From Aureliella sp046290675 (GTDB lineage: Bacteria > Planctomycetota > Planctomycetia > Pirellulales > Pirellulaceae), in the NCBI GenBank assembly GCA_046290675.1, contig JBKAHA010000007.1:248001-312000 (forward strand): a stretch of 64,000 bases of DNA, written 5' to 3'. Every line of letters begins with the position of its first letter. Position 1 is the stretch's first letter. The notes below the pieces were generated by a model that saw only the letters and a list, made by a program, of their open reading frames with translations, ran no database searches and was not told the origin of the DNA. Shown piece by piece: positions 52,633 to 62,419 of the stretch. The translations under genes and the position numbers were made by a program.

Positions 52633-55380
52633 ATGAAACATCTAGTTTTCTTGACAACGCTGGTTTTTCTCCAGCTGTTCTGCACAACGAATCGGGCCAA
52701 CGAGGAAGTCGACTTCAAGCGCGACGTTGCTCCAATTCTCGAAGAGCGTTGTTGGTATTGCCACGGCGAAGATGAGCCAGAGTCGGGGCTGCGGCTCGAC
52801 GTGCGACCGGGCATGCTGCGTGGCGGTGACTCGGGGCTAGCTGCAGTCGTGCCTGGCAAGCCGGATACCAGTTACTTGATTGAAGTGATCAATCATCAGG
52901 TCGATGGCGTGGAGATGCCGCCCGACGAAGATAAAATCCCTGAGGAAGAAATTGCCATTTTGACTCGTTGGGTCCAAGAGGGCGCGAATTGGCCAGGGCA
53001 GATGGATGCGACTCTCGAAGAGGCTATCGATCATTGGGCATTCGAACCACTAAAAGATCAATTTGACCACAGCAGCATTGACGCTTTTCTCGAGAGCAGA
53101 ATTAGTGAGGCGGGACTCGAATTCTCAGAAGCTGCCGATTCGCTTTCCCTGATTCGCCGCGTCTCGATCGTTTTGACTGGTCTCTCTCCGACTCCCGAGC
53201 GGGCTTCTCGATTTCGGACTGATTTTGAAGCCGACGCCGAGGCGGCTTACGTAGAGTTGGTCGACGAACTGCTGGATTCGCCGCACTTTGGTGAACGCTG
53301 GGCGCAGCACTGGTTGGACGTTATTCGTTGGGCGGAAACGAACGGTAGTGAGAGCAACATGTATCGCAAGAATGCATGGATGTATCGCGACTACGTTGCT
53401 AGGGCGTTCAATGAAGATAAACCCTACGATCAGTTCATTCGAGAGCAATTGGCCGGCGACACGATGGGTGCCGGCGATGCGACCGGATTTCTTGTGGCTG
53501 GGCCGCACGTTCCGGCTGGTACGGTCGGATTCGAGCCAACGGCGATTCGCCAAGCCAGGGCGGATCGGATGGATGAGATCCTTCAAACGGTCGGAGCTTC
53601 CATGATGGGAATGACGATTGGTTGCGCGCGATGTCATAACCACAAGTTCGATCCGATTTCGATCACGGATTACTACTCGCTTTCTGCCGTCTTCCAGGAC
53701 ATCGAATTCGGTGGACGCTTCCCTGAGTTGTCAGACGACCATCCTCGAGTTGTAAGGGAAAAGGCGCTGCTCGAGGACTTGAACCAACTCCGCCGAAAAA
53801 TGAAGCAATTCGGGTGGGGCTGGGTTGAGGACTGGCAGGGCTATCAAGAGGTTCATTTTCCGGAGCAAACAACAGATCGAATTCGGATCGACTTCATCAG
53901 CGGATGGGTGATGGTCGACGAGATGGAGATCTTTGAGGCTGGCGGCGCACGTCGCAATTTGGCTCTGGAGAAATTTGGGACAGCAATTAGCGAGAACCCA
54001 GCAACCTTTCAAGAAGGGAAACCTGCAACCAAGCTGGTCAACGGTGTGTTCGGCACGAAGCAATGGCTGGCGAAGTCGCCAAAGGGAAGCAAAGAGAAGC
54101 CCTGGCTGGAGTTTGCGTTTGTGGAAACATCCGATGTGGACACGATTCGGATCAGCAGCAATCGCGCTGACTTCCTCGAGACGGACTACCTCGAGGGCAT
54201 GAACAAGGTTTCGTATGGTAATTTCAAAATCTCGCTTCCCGACGGTTCCGAGGGCTGGAAGCCGTTCGCTGCGACGGCTTCGATGAAAAAACGCACAGAG
54301 GAGAATGAGGAACGTAAGGCATTGCAAGCGAAGATTCAGGCCATCATCGATCAAGTTTTGACCCAGGGGCGACAACCGGCGTTCTTGGCGCGATTCATCG
54401 AGCCGGCCGACACCTTTGTCTTTGCTCGCGGGAGTCCAGAAAGTCCAAGGAATCAGGTGTTCCCCTCCGCCCCAGGTTCATTGCGGGGCGATCTCCAACT
54501 GCCAGAAAACGCCGGTGGTCCCGAGCGACGCAAGGCATTGGCCGATTGGCTAACGGATCCAGCGAATCCACTTACGGCCCGAGTGATGGCCAACCGATTG
54601 TGGCATCATACGTTCGGATCAGGATTGGTTGCAACGCCGAGTGATTTTGGAAAAGCAGGCGCCGCACCGACTCACCCAGAGCTATTGGACTGGCTAGCCC
54701 AGGAGTTTGCGGCAGGGGCGAGCAGTGATGGTCAGCGGAAACCTTATTCGATGAAGAGCATGATTCGCATGATGGTTTTATCGCGGGCATTTCGACAATC
54801 GAGCCGCCCAAGTGAAGCTGGGCTCGATAAGGATGCTTCCGCTCAGCTGCTGTGGCGATTCCCGCCTCGGCGAGTCGAAGCCGAAGTGATCCGGGATTCG
54901 ATCCTTCAAGCCTCCGGACGCCTCGACACCACAATCGGGGGCCCGAGTTATCGCATCCACAACGTCAAGAAGCGGTATGCACAATGGGAAGTCGTTGATA
55001 ACCATGGAAAAGAAACGTGGCGGCGTATGCTCTACCAGGAGCGAATGCGTCGCGTAGATGATCGTATTTTCACTGCGTTTGACTTTCCCGACTGTGGTCA
55101 GATCCGGGCCAAACGCCCTGTTTCAACGACACCGCTGCAGGCGCTGAATCTGATGAACAGCGATTTCGTTGTTGAACAATCCTCGCTGTTGGCGGAGAGA
55201 GCCGCGGCAGAGGCAGGGGATGATTTAGCGACGCAGGTTGAGCGAAGCTTCGAGTTATTGTTCGCGCGAAGACCTTCCGAAAGTGAGGTCGCAGCAGCCA
55301 GTGAGTTCGCCCGTGAGCACGGTCTCGCACTCCTATGTCGAACTCTAATGAATGCCAACGAGTTTGCGTTCTTGCCCTAG
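52633..55380 (+). CDS. Planctomycete cytochrome c/DUF1549-discoidin-DUF1553 protein
   Basis: The 915-aa exported protein has a signal peptide (FLTTLVFLQLFC), one CWYCH heme motif (PSCyt1), DUF1549 with SPHFGERWAQHWLDVIRWA, and DUF1553 at the end (NPLTARVMANRLWHHTFGSG; RPVSTTPLQALNLMNSDF). Between them, about residues 415-540, lies a jelly-roll segment that looks like an F5/8-type (discoidin) galactose-binding domain: NLALEKFGTAIS, TKLVNGVFG and PWLEFAF with DTIRIS. This replaces the LamG found at the same place in the protein at 39139. It precedes a DUF1501 gene and two sulfatases on the same strand, so a role in sulfated-glycan use is likely. Confidence 0.85.
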   Translation: MKHLVFLTTLVFLQLFCTTNRANEEVDFKRDVAPILEERCWYCHGEDEPESGLRLDVRPGMLRGGDSGLAAVVPGKPDTSYLIEVINHQVDGVEMPPDEDKIPEEEIAILTRWVQEGANWPGQMDATLEEAIDHWAFEPLKDQFDHSSIDAFLESRISEAGLEFSEAADSLSLIRRVSIVLTGLSPTPERASRFRTDFEADAEAAYVELVDELLDSPHFGERWAQHWLDVIRWAETNGSESNMYRKNAWMYRDYVARAFNEDKPYDQFIREQLAGDTMGAGDATGFLVAGPHVPAGTVGFEPTAIRQARADRMDEILQTVGASMMGMTIGCARCHNHKFDPISITDYYSLSAVFQDIEFGGRFPELSDDHPRVVREKALLEDLNQLRRKMKQFGWGWVEDWQGYQEVHFPEQTTDRIRIDFISGWVMVDEMEIFEAGGARRNLALEKFGTAISENPATFQEGKPATKLVNGVFGTKQWLAKSPKGSKEKPWLEFAFVETSDVDTIRISSNRADFLETDYLEGMNKVSYGNFKISLPDGSEGWKPFAATASMKKRTEENEERKALQAKIQAIIDQVLTQGRQPAFLARFIEPADTFVFARGSPESPRNQVFPSAPGSLRGDLQLPENAGGPERRKALADWLTDPANPLTARVMANRLWHHTFGSGLVATPSDFGKAGAAPTHPELLDWLAQEFAAGASSDGQRKPYSMKSMIRMMVLSRAFRQSSRPSEAGLDKDASAQLLWRFPPRRVEAEVIRDSILQASGRLDTTIGGPSYRIHNVKKRYAQWEVVDNHGKETWRRMLYQERMRRVDDRIFTAFDFPDCGQIRAKRPVSTTPLQALNLMNSDFVVEQSSLLAERAAAEAGDDLATQVERSFELLFARRPSESEVAAASEFAREHGLALLCRTLMNANEFAFLP

Positions 55381-55520
55381 CGTTCTTGCATGAACACTCT
55401 TGATGAATGAACTGCGCGAAAGAGTTGGCTGAGCTGCTCTCTGAATCCAGACAATTACCACGCAGATTTGAATTTGCCTGATAACGGCCAGCTGTGCACT
55501 AAACATAGAGATCCAACACG

Positions 55521-57005
55521 ATGAACGAAGAACATCTTTCGCCGCAGGGGCGATCGCTCCTCAACCGCCGTTCGTTCTTGGGACAAGCGGGAATGTCGAT
55601 GGGGGCGATCGGTCTGTCTCATTTGCTGATGCAAGATCGATTGCTGGCCGACGATTCAGTTGGCCCCATTCGTCCTAATATTTCGGATGGCAATCCTTAC
55701 GCACCGAGGAAGCCGCATTTTGATATGCCTGCGAAACAAGTGCTTGTCATCTATTTGCCAGGTGCGGTAAGCCACGTCGATACGTTCGACTATAAGCCGG
55801 CCCTATACAAATTAGACGGGCAAAAGCCGCCCGGTATCCCTGCCGTTACGTTTGAAGGTCCAACAGGCAACATCGCGAAGCCGTTCTGGGATTTCAAGCG
55901 ACGCGGCGAATGTGGCAAGATGGTTTCCGACCTGCTCCCGAACTTAGCTGGCATGGTTGATGACTTCTGCTTTGTTCATTCGTTGACAACGCAAACCAGC
56001 GCTCATCCGCAGGGGGAAAACTTCTTTAACACGGGGTTCACGATGGAAGGCTTCCCTTCCTTTGGTGCCTGGGTGACATACGCACTGGGATGCGAGACTG
56101 AAGAGCTGCCAGCTTTTGTCGCGATCAACGATCCACGTGGTCTTGCAAGGAGCGGCAAGAACAACTTTGGGAGTGGTTTTCTCCCCGCAGCATTTCAAGG
56201 AACCGATTTTACGGCGTCGAACCCTCCGGCCAATTTGAAGCGTCCGCTCGGCTACAGTCCGATGGCGGACAAAGCCAGTGTCTCACTGCTGCAGCGTCTC
56301 AATGCACGCCACTTGAAGCAGTATCCCGGCGACGCCGACTTGGCGGCGCGGATCGCAAGTTACGAGTTGGCTGGACGTATGCAGACTTCGGTGCCAGAGG
56401 TCATGGACATCGCCAACGAGCCTGAGCATGTTCACCGTGCATACGGTACCGACCAAGGGACGGACCTGAAAAAGGCGTATGCGAACAATTGTATTCTCGC
56501 GCGCCGTTTACTTGAGAAAGGCGTTCGCGTGGTCCAGCTGTTCAACGGTAGTGATCCAGCGGGCGGCAATGGCATCACAAACTGGGATTCGCACAACAAC
56601 ATCGCTGATACTCATGCGATGCAAGCGGAGATCATGGACCAGCCGACCGCTGCTCTGATTGCGGACCTGAAGCGAAGTGGCATGCTGGAGCACACGTTGG
56701 TGGTCTGGTGTACTGAATTCGGTCGCATGCCGTTTTTGCAAGCGAACGGAACGGGTCGGGATCACAACCCGGACGCGTTCACATGCTTCATGGCTGGCGC
56801 GGGAGTCAAAAAGGGAATTAGCTACGGCGAAAGCGATGAATTCGGTTTTAAGGCGGCCGTAAACGAAATGACCGTCTACGATTTCAACGCGACGTTGTTG
56901 CATCTGATGGGGCTCGATCACGAGCGATTAACCTATTACCACAATGGGCTGGAGCGACGGCTCACCAATGTGCACGGTCATGTCGTCAAGGAACTACTTG
57001 CCTAG
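55521..57005 (+). CDS. DUF1501 family Tat-exported protein
   Basis: The 494-aa protein has a Tat signal (LNRRSFLGQAGMSMGAIGLS). It shows the DUF1501 pattern, VLVIYLPGAVSHVDTFDYKP near the start, LVVWCTEFGRMPF and LMGLDHERLTYYHNGLERRL near the end, so it shares the alkaline-phosphatase-like fold. It is the partner of the DUF1549 protein upstream (140 bases) and a homologue of the DUF1501 protein at 42333. The sulfatases follow. Confidence 0.85.
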   Translation: MNEEHLSPQGRSLLNRRSFLGQAGMSMGAIGLSHLLMQDRLLADDSVGPIRPNISDGNPYAPRKPHFDMPAKQVLVIYLPGAVSHVDTFDYKPALYKLDGQKPPGIPAVTFEGPTGNIAKPFWDFKRRGECGKMVSDLLPNLAGMVDDFCFVHSLTTQTSAHPQGENFFNTGFTMEGFPSFGAWVTYALGCETEELPAFVAINDPRGLARSGKNNFGSGFLPAAFQGTDFTASNPPANLKRPLGYSPMADKASVSLLQRLNARHLKQYPGDADLAARIASYELAGRMQTSVPEVMDIANEPEHVHRAYGTDQGTDLKKAYANNCILARRLLEKGVRVVQLFNGSDPAGGNGITNWDSHNNIADTHAMQAEIMDQPTAALIADLKRSGMLEHTLVVWCTEFGRMPFLQANGTGRDHNPDAFTCFMAGAGVKKGISYGESDEFGFKAAVNEMTVYDFNATLLHLMGLDHERLTYYHNGLERRLTNVHGHVVKELLA

Positions 57006-57142
57006 AACGCCCGAAACACCCGGGGAGTTGGTAGACTGTGGCGTTGCGGCTAATCGCGGGACGTTCTGTCGTAAAGAGGAAGCGTCGCGCTGAGTAGTTC
57101 GTGTCCTTCCCCTCTCTAGCAGATCAAGAGTCGAGACGTCAC

Positions 57143-58660
57143 ATGCTTTCGTTGCTACGCCTTTCGGCAGTGGGCTCGTTGCTCATTGCCTTCCTCATGA
57201 GAGTCCCAAGCTTGGGTGTCGAGCCGGTGGTTGGGTCCGCGATTGCCGCTGGTTCACGCCCCAATGTTGTCGTAATTTTCATCGATGACATGGGCTACGG
57301 CGACGTCGGCTTTAACGGAGCGACGGTGCCTCAAACGCCAAATCTAGATCAGATGGCTCGGGAGGGAATGAAGTTTACGGACTTCTATGTTGGCTGCGCC
57401 GTATGTTCCGGGTCGCGGACGGCCCTCCTGACCGGCTGTCATTATCAGCGTCTCAGTATGAGTGCTGTCCTTTTTCCAAACGCCAAAAAAGGACTCCATC
57501 CCGACGAGGTTACCCTTGCGGATATGTTTAAAGATGCAGGCTATCGCACTGCATGTATCGGCAAATGGCATCTCGGACATCTGCCACCATGCCTGCCTAC
57601 CTACCAGGGATTCGACGAGTACTTTGGGATTCCTTACAGCAACGATATGTGGATTGACCCTGCCAATAAGCTGGCACAAGACATCGACATTCGGGATGGG
57701 TTGACCCTGGAGCAGGTCCGGGCGGGACACAAGAAAAAGAATGACGTCCCGCTTTTCCGAAACGATGAGATCGTCGAGTATCCCGCCGACCAATCAACGC
57801 TGACCAAGCGCTACACCGAAGAGTCGATCCGTTTTATTACAGAGGACAGTGCAAAACCCTTCTTTCTCTATCTGCCTCACACGATGGTCCACCGGCCACT
57901 TGCTGTGTCGGAAGCATTCAATAATCCTGAAAAGGAACTGATTACGAATGCGATCGAGGAAGTTGACTGGTCGGTCGGGCAAATTTTGCAAACGCTCAAG
58001 GATAAGGGGTTGGACGAGAGTACGCTGGTCATCTTCACCAGTGACAACGGTGCGGCGGTGGGTTCGTCGCTGCCGCTTCGGGCGAAAAAGGGCAGCGTCT
58101 ACGATGGCGGAATTCGGGAACCGACAGTGATGTGGTGGCCTGGCAAAATCCCCTCATCGTCCGTATGCCGCGAAGTAGCCGCATCGATTGACTTGATGCC
58201 CACCTTTGTTGAGCTTTGCAATGGCTTGATGCCGTCCCAAAAAATTGACGGCCGCGATATTCTGCCACTCATGTTCGGAGAGGAAAACGCGAAGAGCCCG
58301 CATGAGAATTATGTTCTGATGCATGGGCCTGGAACGGTCCGCAGCGGAAAGTGGAAATTCTATCCGTGGCAAGAAGGTTTCGGGAAAGGCGATTGGAGTC
58401 GAGACAAACCTTCGCCAACACTGTCCACGTTTCCTGTGCAGCTATACGACACTGTAGCCGACATCGGGGAGACGACTAATTTGGCGGCCGAGTACCCCGG
58501 CGTAGTTGAACGATTGCAAGCTGCGTACGACGCGCACATAGCTGAAATCGAAGCGAATAGACGCCCAACCGCCGAATTGCAGCGGCCCGAAGGAGCTCTT
58601 TCGGCTGAAAGACCCAATCAGAAGAAGCCGAAATCGAACGCCAAACAGAAGAACGCATAA
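57143..58660 (+). CDS. Sulfatase with atypical CSGSR active-site motif
   Basis: From ATG 57143 the exported protein has 505 aa. It has the sulfatase start VVVIFIDDMGYGDVGFNG (metal Asp48/49) and later GKWHLGHLPPC and FTSDNGAAVG. The active-site motif reads C88-S-G-S-R92 instead of the usual CxPSR or CxAxR. The Cys to be turned into formylglycine and the Arg are kept, but the middle Pro is Gly. It may still be matured, or be inefficient. It is in a run with DUF1549, DUF1501 and a second sulfatase, so its substrate is probably a sulfated glycan. GTG at 57101 is an alternative start. Confidence 0.85.
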   Translation: MLSLLRLSAVGSLLIAFLMRVPSLGVEPVVGSAIAAGSRPNVVVIFIDDMGYGDVGFNGATVPQTPNLDQMAREGMKFTDFYVGCAVCSGSRTALLTGCHYQRLSMSAVLFPNAKKGLHPDEVTLADMFKDAGYRTACIGKWHLGHLPPCLPTYQGFDEYFGIPYSNDMWIDPANKLAQDIDIRDGLTLEQVRAGHKKKNDVPLFRNDEIVEYPADQSTLTKRYTEESIRFITEDSAKPFFLYLPHTMVHRPLAVSEAFNNPEKELITNAIEEVDWSVGQILQTLKDKGLDESTLVIFTSDNGAAVGSSLPLRAKKGSVYDGGIREPTVMWWPGKIPSSSVCREVAASIDLMPTFVELCNGLMPSQKIDGRDILPLMFGEENAKSPHENYVLMHGPGTVRSGKWKFYPWQEGFGKGDWSRDKPSPTLSTFPVQLYDTVADIGETTNLAAEYPGVVERLQAAYDAHIAEIEANRRPTAELQRPEGALSAERPNQKKPKSNAKQKNA

Positions 58661-58679
58661 GCTGCTGCTCGGAGGGATC

Positions 58680-60149
58680 ATGCCCAGACAAATTGGATTC
58701 TCGTTGTGCTGCTTCGTAACGGCGACTTGCCTTGTTGTTGTCGACGGCGCTCATACGGCCCTGGCAGCTTCGCCGGCTGGGGGTGAAAAGCCGAATATCA
58801 TCCTGGTCATGGCTGACGACCAAGGCTGGGGAGATACGGGATACAACGGGCATCCATTTGTGTTGACGCCAGAGCTGGACGCGATGGCGAAAGATGGAAT
58901 GGTGTTGAATCGATTTTACGCAGCCGCACCGGTTTGCTCGCCCACACGGGCAAGTGTCATGACCGGACGAAATCCGATTCGTTGCAAAGTGACGAACCAT
59001 GGACGTTACATGCGACCGCACGAGCAGACCATTGCCGAGTCGCTAAAGGAAGCAGGCTATGTCACTGGCATTTTTGGCAAGGTGCATTTGGGATCGGGGC
59101 AGCCGGATTCGCCCTGTAACCCTTCGGGGATGGGGTTTGACGAGTGGACCATCGGACTGAATTTCTTCGACAACGACCCTTACCTCAGTCACAACGGCGT
59201 GATTAAGCAACGAACGGGTAAGGGCTCGGTGATCACCATGGACGACGCGATCTCATTCATCAAGAGACATTCCGCCGGTGAGAAACCCCTGTTTATGACG
59301 GTTTGGTTCCCATCGCCCCACGATCCTCATCAAGAAGTCCCAGATGGGCCCTCGCTTTACGACGGGAAGAAGCAAGCTGGCTACTACCGAGAGATCACGC
59401 TCTTAGACGAACAAGTCGGGCGGCTACGAAACTCGTTACGTGAGCTGAACATCTCGGAAAATACAGTGCTTTGGTACTGTAGTGACAATGGAGGGCTGAA
59501 TGCGACGACATCCGGCGGGCGCGAACGCAAGGGGAGCATTTACGAAGGCGGTCTGCGAGTTCCGGGGATTATTGAGTGGCCTGCTCGCGACCTGCATGGA
59601 AGTTCAGACGTGCCGATGTGGACTTGCGACATGTACCCCACATTATTGATGTGGGCTGGCGCACAGCCGTCCGTAGAACATCCATTGGACGGTATTGATG
59701 TGACTGCCATTCTTTCAGGTGAGGCCAATGAGCGAAAGCTTCCGATGGGATTCTGGCACCTCTTTCAACAAGGCCAGGCGACGTGGAGCGATCGGATTCA
59801 GAAGGCGATCATGGAGAAGCAGCAGGCCGGAGCTCCACTGCCACACAATGAACATCGTATGCAAAAGGATGTTGACGATTTTCCGCAATTCGAAGCAGAC
59901 ACTGCTAAAGGGCACGCGGCGTGGACGAATTGGCCGTGGAAGCTGCATCGAATCAATGGCGATCAGTATGAACTGTACAATTTGATGGACGACCCCATGG
60001 AAACCAACGATCTAGTTGGTTTGCCGGAGCAACACGAACGCGTCAAGCAGATGCAGGCAGAGCTGGCCGCGTGGATGCGTTCCGTAGTCGGCAGTATCAA
60101 TGGAGATGATTACGACGATGGAACAACAGCCAGCACAGTCCAGCCCTAA
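58680..60149 (+). CDS. Sulfatase
   Basis: The 489-aa exported protein has a signal peptide (about 1-30) and a complete type I sulfatase active site, C86-S-P-T-R90 (PVCSPTRASVMTGRNP), the metal Asp pair in IILVMADDQGWGDTGYNG, GIFGKVHLGSG and YCSDNGGLN. The Cys is expected to become formylglycine. A ribosome binding site GGAGGGATC directly precedes ATG 58680, 19 bases after the stop of the first sulfatase, so the two are co-transcribed. The substrate may be a sulfated polysaccharide, given the neighbours. Confidence 0.92.
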   Translation: MPRQIGFSLCCFVTATCLVVVDGAHTALAASPAGGEKPNIILVMADDQGWGDTGYNGHPFVLTPELDAMAKDGMVLNRFYAAAPVCSPTRASVMTGRNPIRCKVTNHGRYMRPHEQTIAESLKEAGYVTGIFGKVHLGSGQPDSPCNPSGMGFDEWTIGLNFFDNDPYLSHNGVIKQRTGKGSVITMDDAISFIKRHSAGEKPLFMTVWFPSPHDPHQEVPDGPSLYDGKKQAGYYREITLLDEQVGRLRNSLRELNISENTVLWYCSDNGGLNATTSGGRERKGSIYEGGLRVPGIIEWPARDLHGSSDVPMWTCDMYPTLLMWAGAQPSVEHPLDGIDVTAILSGEANERKLPMGFWHLFQQGQATWSDRIQKAIMEKQQAGAPLPHNEHRMQKDVDDFPQFEADTAKGHAAWTNWPWKLHRINGDQYELYNLMDDPMETNDLVGLPEQHERVKQMQAELAAWMRSVVGSINGDDYDDGTTASTVQP

Positions 60150-60258
60150 GTCGCAGACCACTGCCTGCTGGCGTCCATCTAGACCTCGGAATCGGCTGGA
60201 TTCGGCTTCGAGCGAGCCCTTGGTGAAGTCGAGTCGGTCCAACGCATCGGATGCGATC

Positions 60259-61413
60259 TTATCGGGCCTCGAGCCAGTCGAGTTTGACTAGAAATTGATC
60301 CATTTCCTGCATGGTCAGCTTCTGGTACTTATCGCGATTGAAGAAACCGTGACCCTGACCTTGATAGGTCACGAGTTCACACTGATTCCCGGCTTCCTCT
60401 GAATCTTGCATGAAGAAATTCGCTCCTTTCAGGAGGGAATCATCCGTCCCGAAAAACATGATCATCGGTGGCTGCCGGGTGGATGCATACGTTAGCGGAG
60501 ATACATTCTTCATTGCTGTTCGGGATCGGCTCGATACCTCAGATGCGCGTTTTCTTTCCTGTTCGGTCATTCGGCTGTCCGGGGCGATTGCGAGAGCCGG
60601 ATTGAACAGCACCATGGCATTAGGCTTACAGGATACGTCCGCCGAGTCCGTCGGGCTATTGAATTCGTCAAGCAACGCCGTGCATGCCGCGAGATGTCCG
60701 CCGGCAGAGCCTCCGCCAGAAGCAATCCGATCTGGATCAATGCCTAGCTCGACTGCATGGCTACGTACCCATCGCATTGCCGATTTTGCGTCTTCAATGC
60801 AGTCCTCGATTTTGACATCGAATCGTGAAGAGACTCGGTATTCCACGGTAGCTGCCACCATGCCACGGGCGGCAAGGTATTTGCATTGCTCTTCGAATTG
60901 TTTGGGCGAGCCGTTCTTCCAGCCACCACCGAAGAAAAAGACGATCGCAGGCTTCTTGCTTCCCTTCTCGTTGCCGAAAACATAGATAGGGAGGTCCGCC
61001 TTGCCAACAGTCTTGTAGACGAATTTGTTTCCGCCCTTTGGTGCGGTGGCCGCGTTCGCCTGGCCGTTCGATTTGTTGGAGCTTTTTTTGCGATTCCTTT
61101 GCAAAAAGGCTGCAACTTCGTCGAGAGACAATGTCCCATCAGAGTTGCGATCTGCGTCCGGATATCGCTTCAGTAGACGACTCTGATTTGAAGAAAGAAA
61201 TGTCTTCACTTCTTCCATCGTCAGCCTGCCGTCGCCGTTGTCATCGGCTGCTGGAAAACGGCTTAATGCGGCTTTGAGTTGCGCCGAGTCGTTCGACAAT
61301 TGTCCTTGGGCAGCCGGAGTCACGAGACAAAGACCGATCCACAAGGATGCGACTGCAGTTTGGATTACAGTTTGGACTGCAGTTTGTAGGGCGAATTTGT
61401 TTTGGCCGTGCAT
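60259..61413 (-). CDS. EF-hand alpha/beta-hydrolase (esterase/lipase)
   Basis: From ATG 61413 the product has 384 aa. A signal peptide (AVASLWIGLCLVTPAAQG) is followed by two EF-hand-like loops (DDNGDGRLTMEE and DRNSDGTLSLDE) and then a hormone-sensitive-lipase-like or carboxylesterase domain: FFFGGGWKNGS oxyanion loop, GGGSAGGHLA nucleophile Ser, FFGTDDSLL Asp and GHGFFN His. It is probably exported and calcium-tuned. Its stop is 109 bases from the sulfatase end, converging on it, and its start is divergent from the second ECF gene. The alternative start 61488 adds an unlikely leader. Confidence 0.85.
   Translation of the reverse strand: MHGQNKFALQTAVQTVIQTAVASLWIGLCLVTPAAQGQLSNDSAQLKAALSRFPAADDNGDGRLTMEEVKTFLSSNQSRLLKRYPDADRNSDGTLSLDEVAAFLQRNRKKSSNKSNGQANAATAPKGGNKFVYKTVGKADLPIYVFGNEKGSKKPAIVFFFGGGWKNGSPKQFEEQCKYLAARGMVAATVEYRVSSRFDVKIEDCIEDAKSAMRWVRSHAVELGIDPDRIASGGGSAGGHLAACTALLDEFNSPTDSADVSCKPNAMVLFNPALAIAPDSRMTEQERKRASEVSSRSRTAMKNVSPLTYASTRQPPMIMFFGTDDSLLKGANFFMQDSEEAGNQCELVTYQGQGHGFFNRDKYQKLTMQEMDQFLVKLDWLEAR
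61352..61387. repeat. 12-base tandem repeat in the esterase signal-peptide region
   Basis: Three near-identical 12-base units (ACTGCAGTTTGG, ATTACAGTTTGG, ACTGCAGTTTGT) lie side by side. On the coding strand they specify repeated Gln-Thr-Val/Ala residues just before the hydrophobic core of the signal peptide. Copy number could vary by slippage and change signal length. Confidence 0.7.
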
Positions 61414-61765
61414 GGTCTGAGTCCGCAAAGGAGGCGTCGAGGGATGTGGTGGAACAATGCGAGCCGTTGTGGTTGCGACTCGTGGCATTCAACATTCAAT
61501 ATGAAGTGAGAGATTCTCTTCAGAAAATGATGGAAACGCGGATGCCCCCGCCCGTGTAGCGCGAAAACGAGTTCTTAGGGCAGCTCTGAATGGGAATCCG
61601 TCATCAGCGATCTTACTGCGGTTACGTGCAGTCGAGTATTCTGAAACCGTCCGCCCTTGGTATAAGTGGTAGTTCGCTCCAGCACGAACCGCCACGAAAA
61701 TAGCGATTTCGAATCTGGACTGTACTTGTTTTTCCGAGCCTTAAACCCGTCGATGAGAGTCCTGC

Positions 61766-62419
61766 ATGGACGAACAACGCAATGTGAGCCACTGGATTGA
61801 TCTAATTAAGGATGGAGATTCCATTGCTGCCAATGAGCTTTGGCAACATTACTTTGATCGATTGGTGAGGACAGTTCGGGCCAGAATTGGCGGCCAGAAT
61901 CGAGCGGTTTCCGACGAAGAAGACATCGTTTTAAGTGTCTTTAACAGCTTCTACGATGCGGCTGAGCAAGGCCGTTTTCCAGATCTGGCAGATCGAGATA
62001 GCTTGTGGCAAGTCTTGCTCAGAATGTCGGTGCGAAAGGTAATCGACAAGCGGCGGAGAGACCAAAGACAGAGGCGAGGCGGCGAGCAGAAGATTCACTC
62101 TTTGGACCAAGTAGGCTCAGATGGCGATAGTGCGACACTGCACGACATCGTTGGAAATGAGCCCACGCCGGAGATGGTTTTGGTGATGGAAGAAACATTT
62201 CAACAGTTTTTTTCACACTTGGGTGTCGGGCAGCTCCGAGATTTAGCGGGTGCCAAGTTAGAGGGCTATTCCAATGCAGAATTGGCCCAGAGATTCGATT
62301 GCTCGGAAAGAACGATTGAGCGTCGGCTCCATCTAATCCGAGAGAAATGGCAACAGGAGTTGTTAGACGATGAGCATGCGTCAAAAGAAGCTACCGATCG
62401 CGAGCCTGGAGCGGATTGA
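61766..62419 (+). CDS. ECF-type RNA polymerase sigma factor (planctomycete type)
   Basis: The 217-aa protein has region 2 in DEEDIVLSVFNSFYDAAEQG and SLWQVLLRMSVRKVIDKRRRDQRQRRGG, and region 4 in LAGAKLEGYSNAELAQRFDCSERTIERRL. This matches the planctomycete ECF subgroup that goes with Ser/Thr kinases. Its stop lies 50 bases inside the kinase start at 62370, so translation is coupled. The kinase probably controls the sigma factor by phosphorylation. Confidence 0.9.
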   Translation: MDEQRNVSHWIDLIKDGDSIAANELWQHYFDRLVRTVRARIGGQNRAVSDEEDIVLSVFNSFYDAAEQGRFPDLADRDSLWQVLLRMSVRKVIDKRRRDQRQRRGGEQKIHSLDQVGSDGDSATLHDIVGNEPTPEMVLVMEETFQQFFSHLGVGQLRDLAGAKLEGYSNAELAQRFDCSERTIERRLHLIREKWQQELLDDEHASKEATDREPGAD

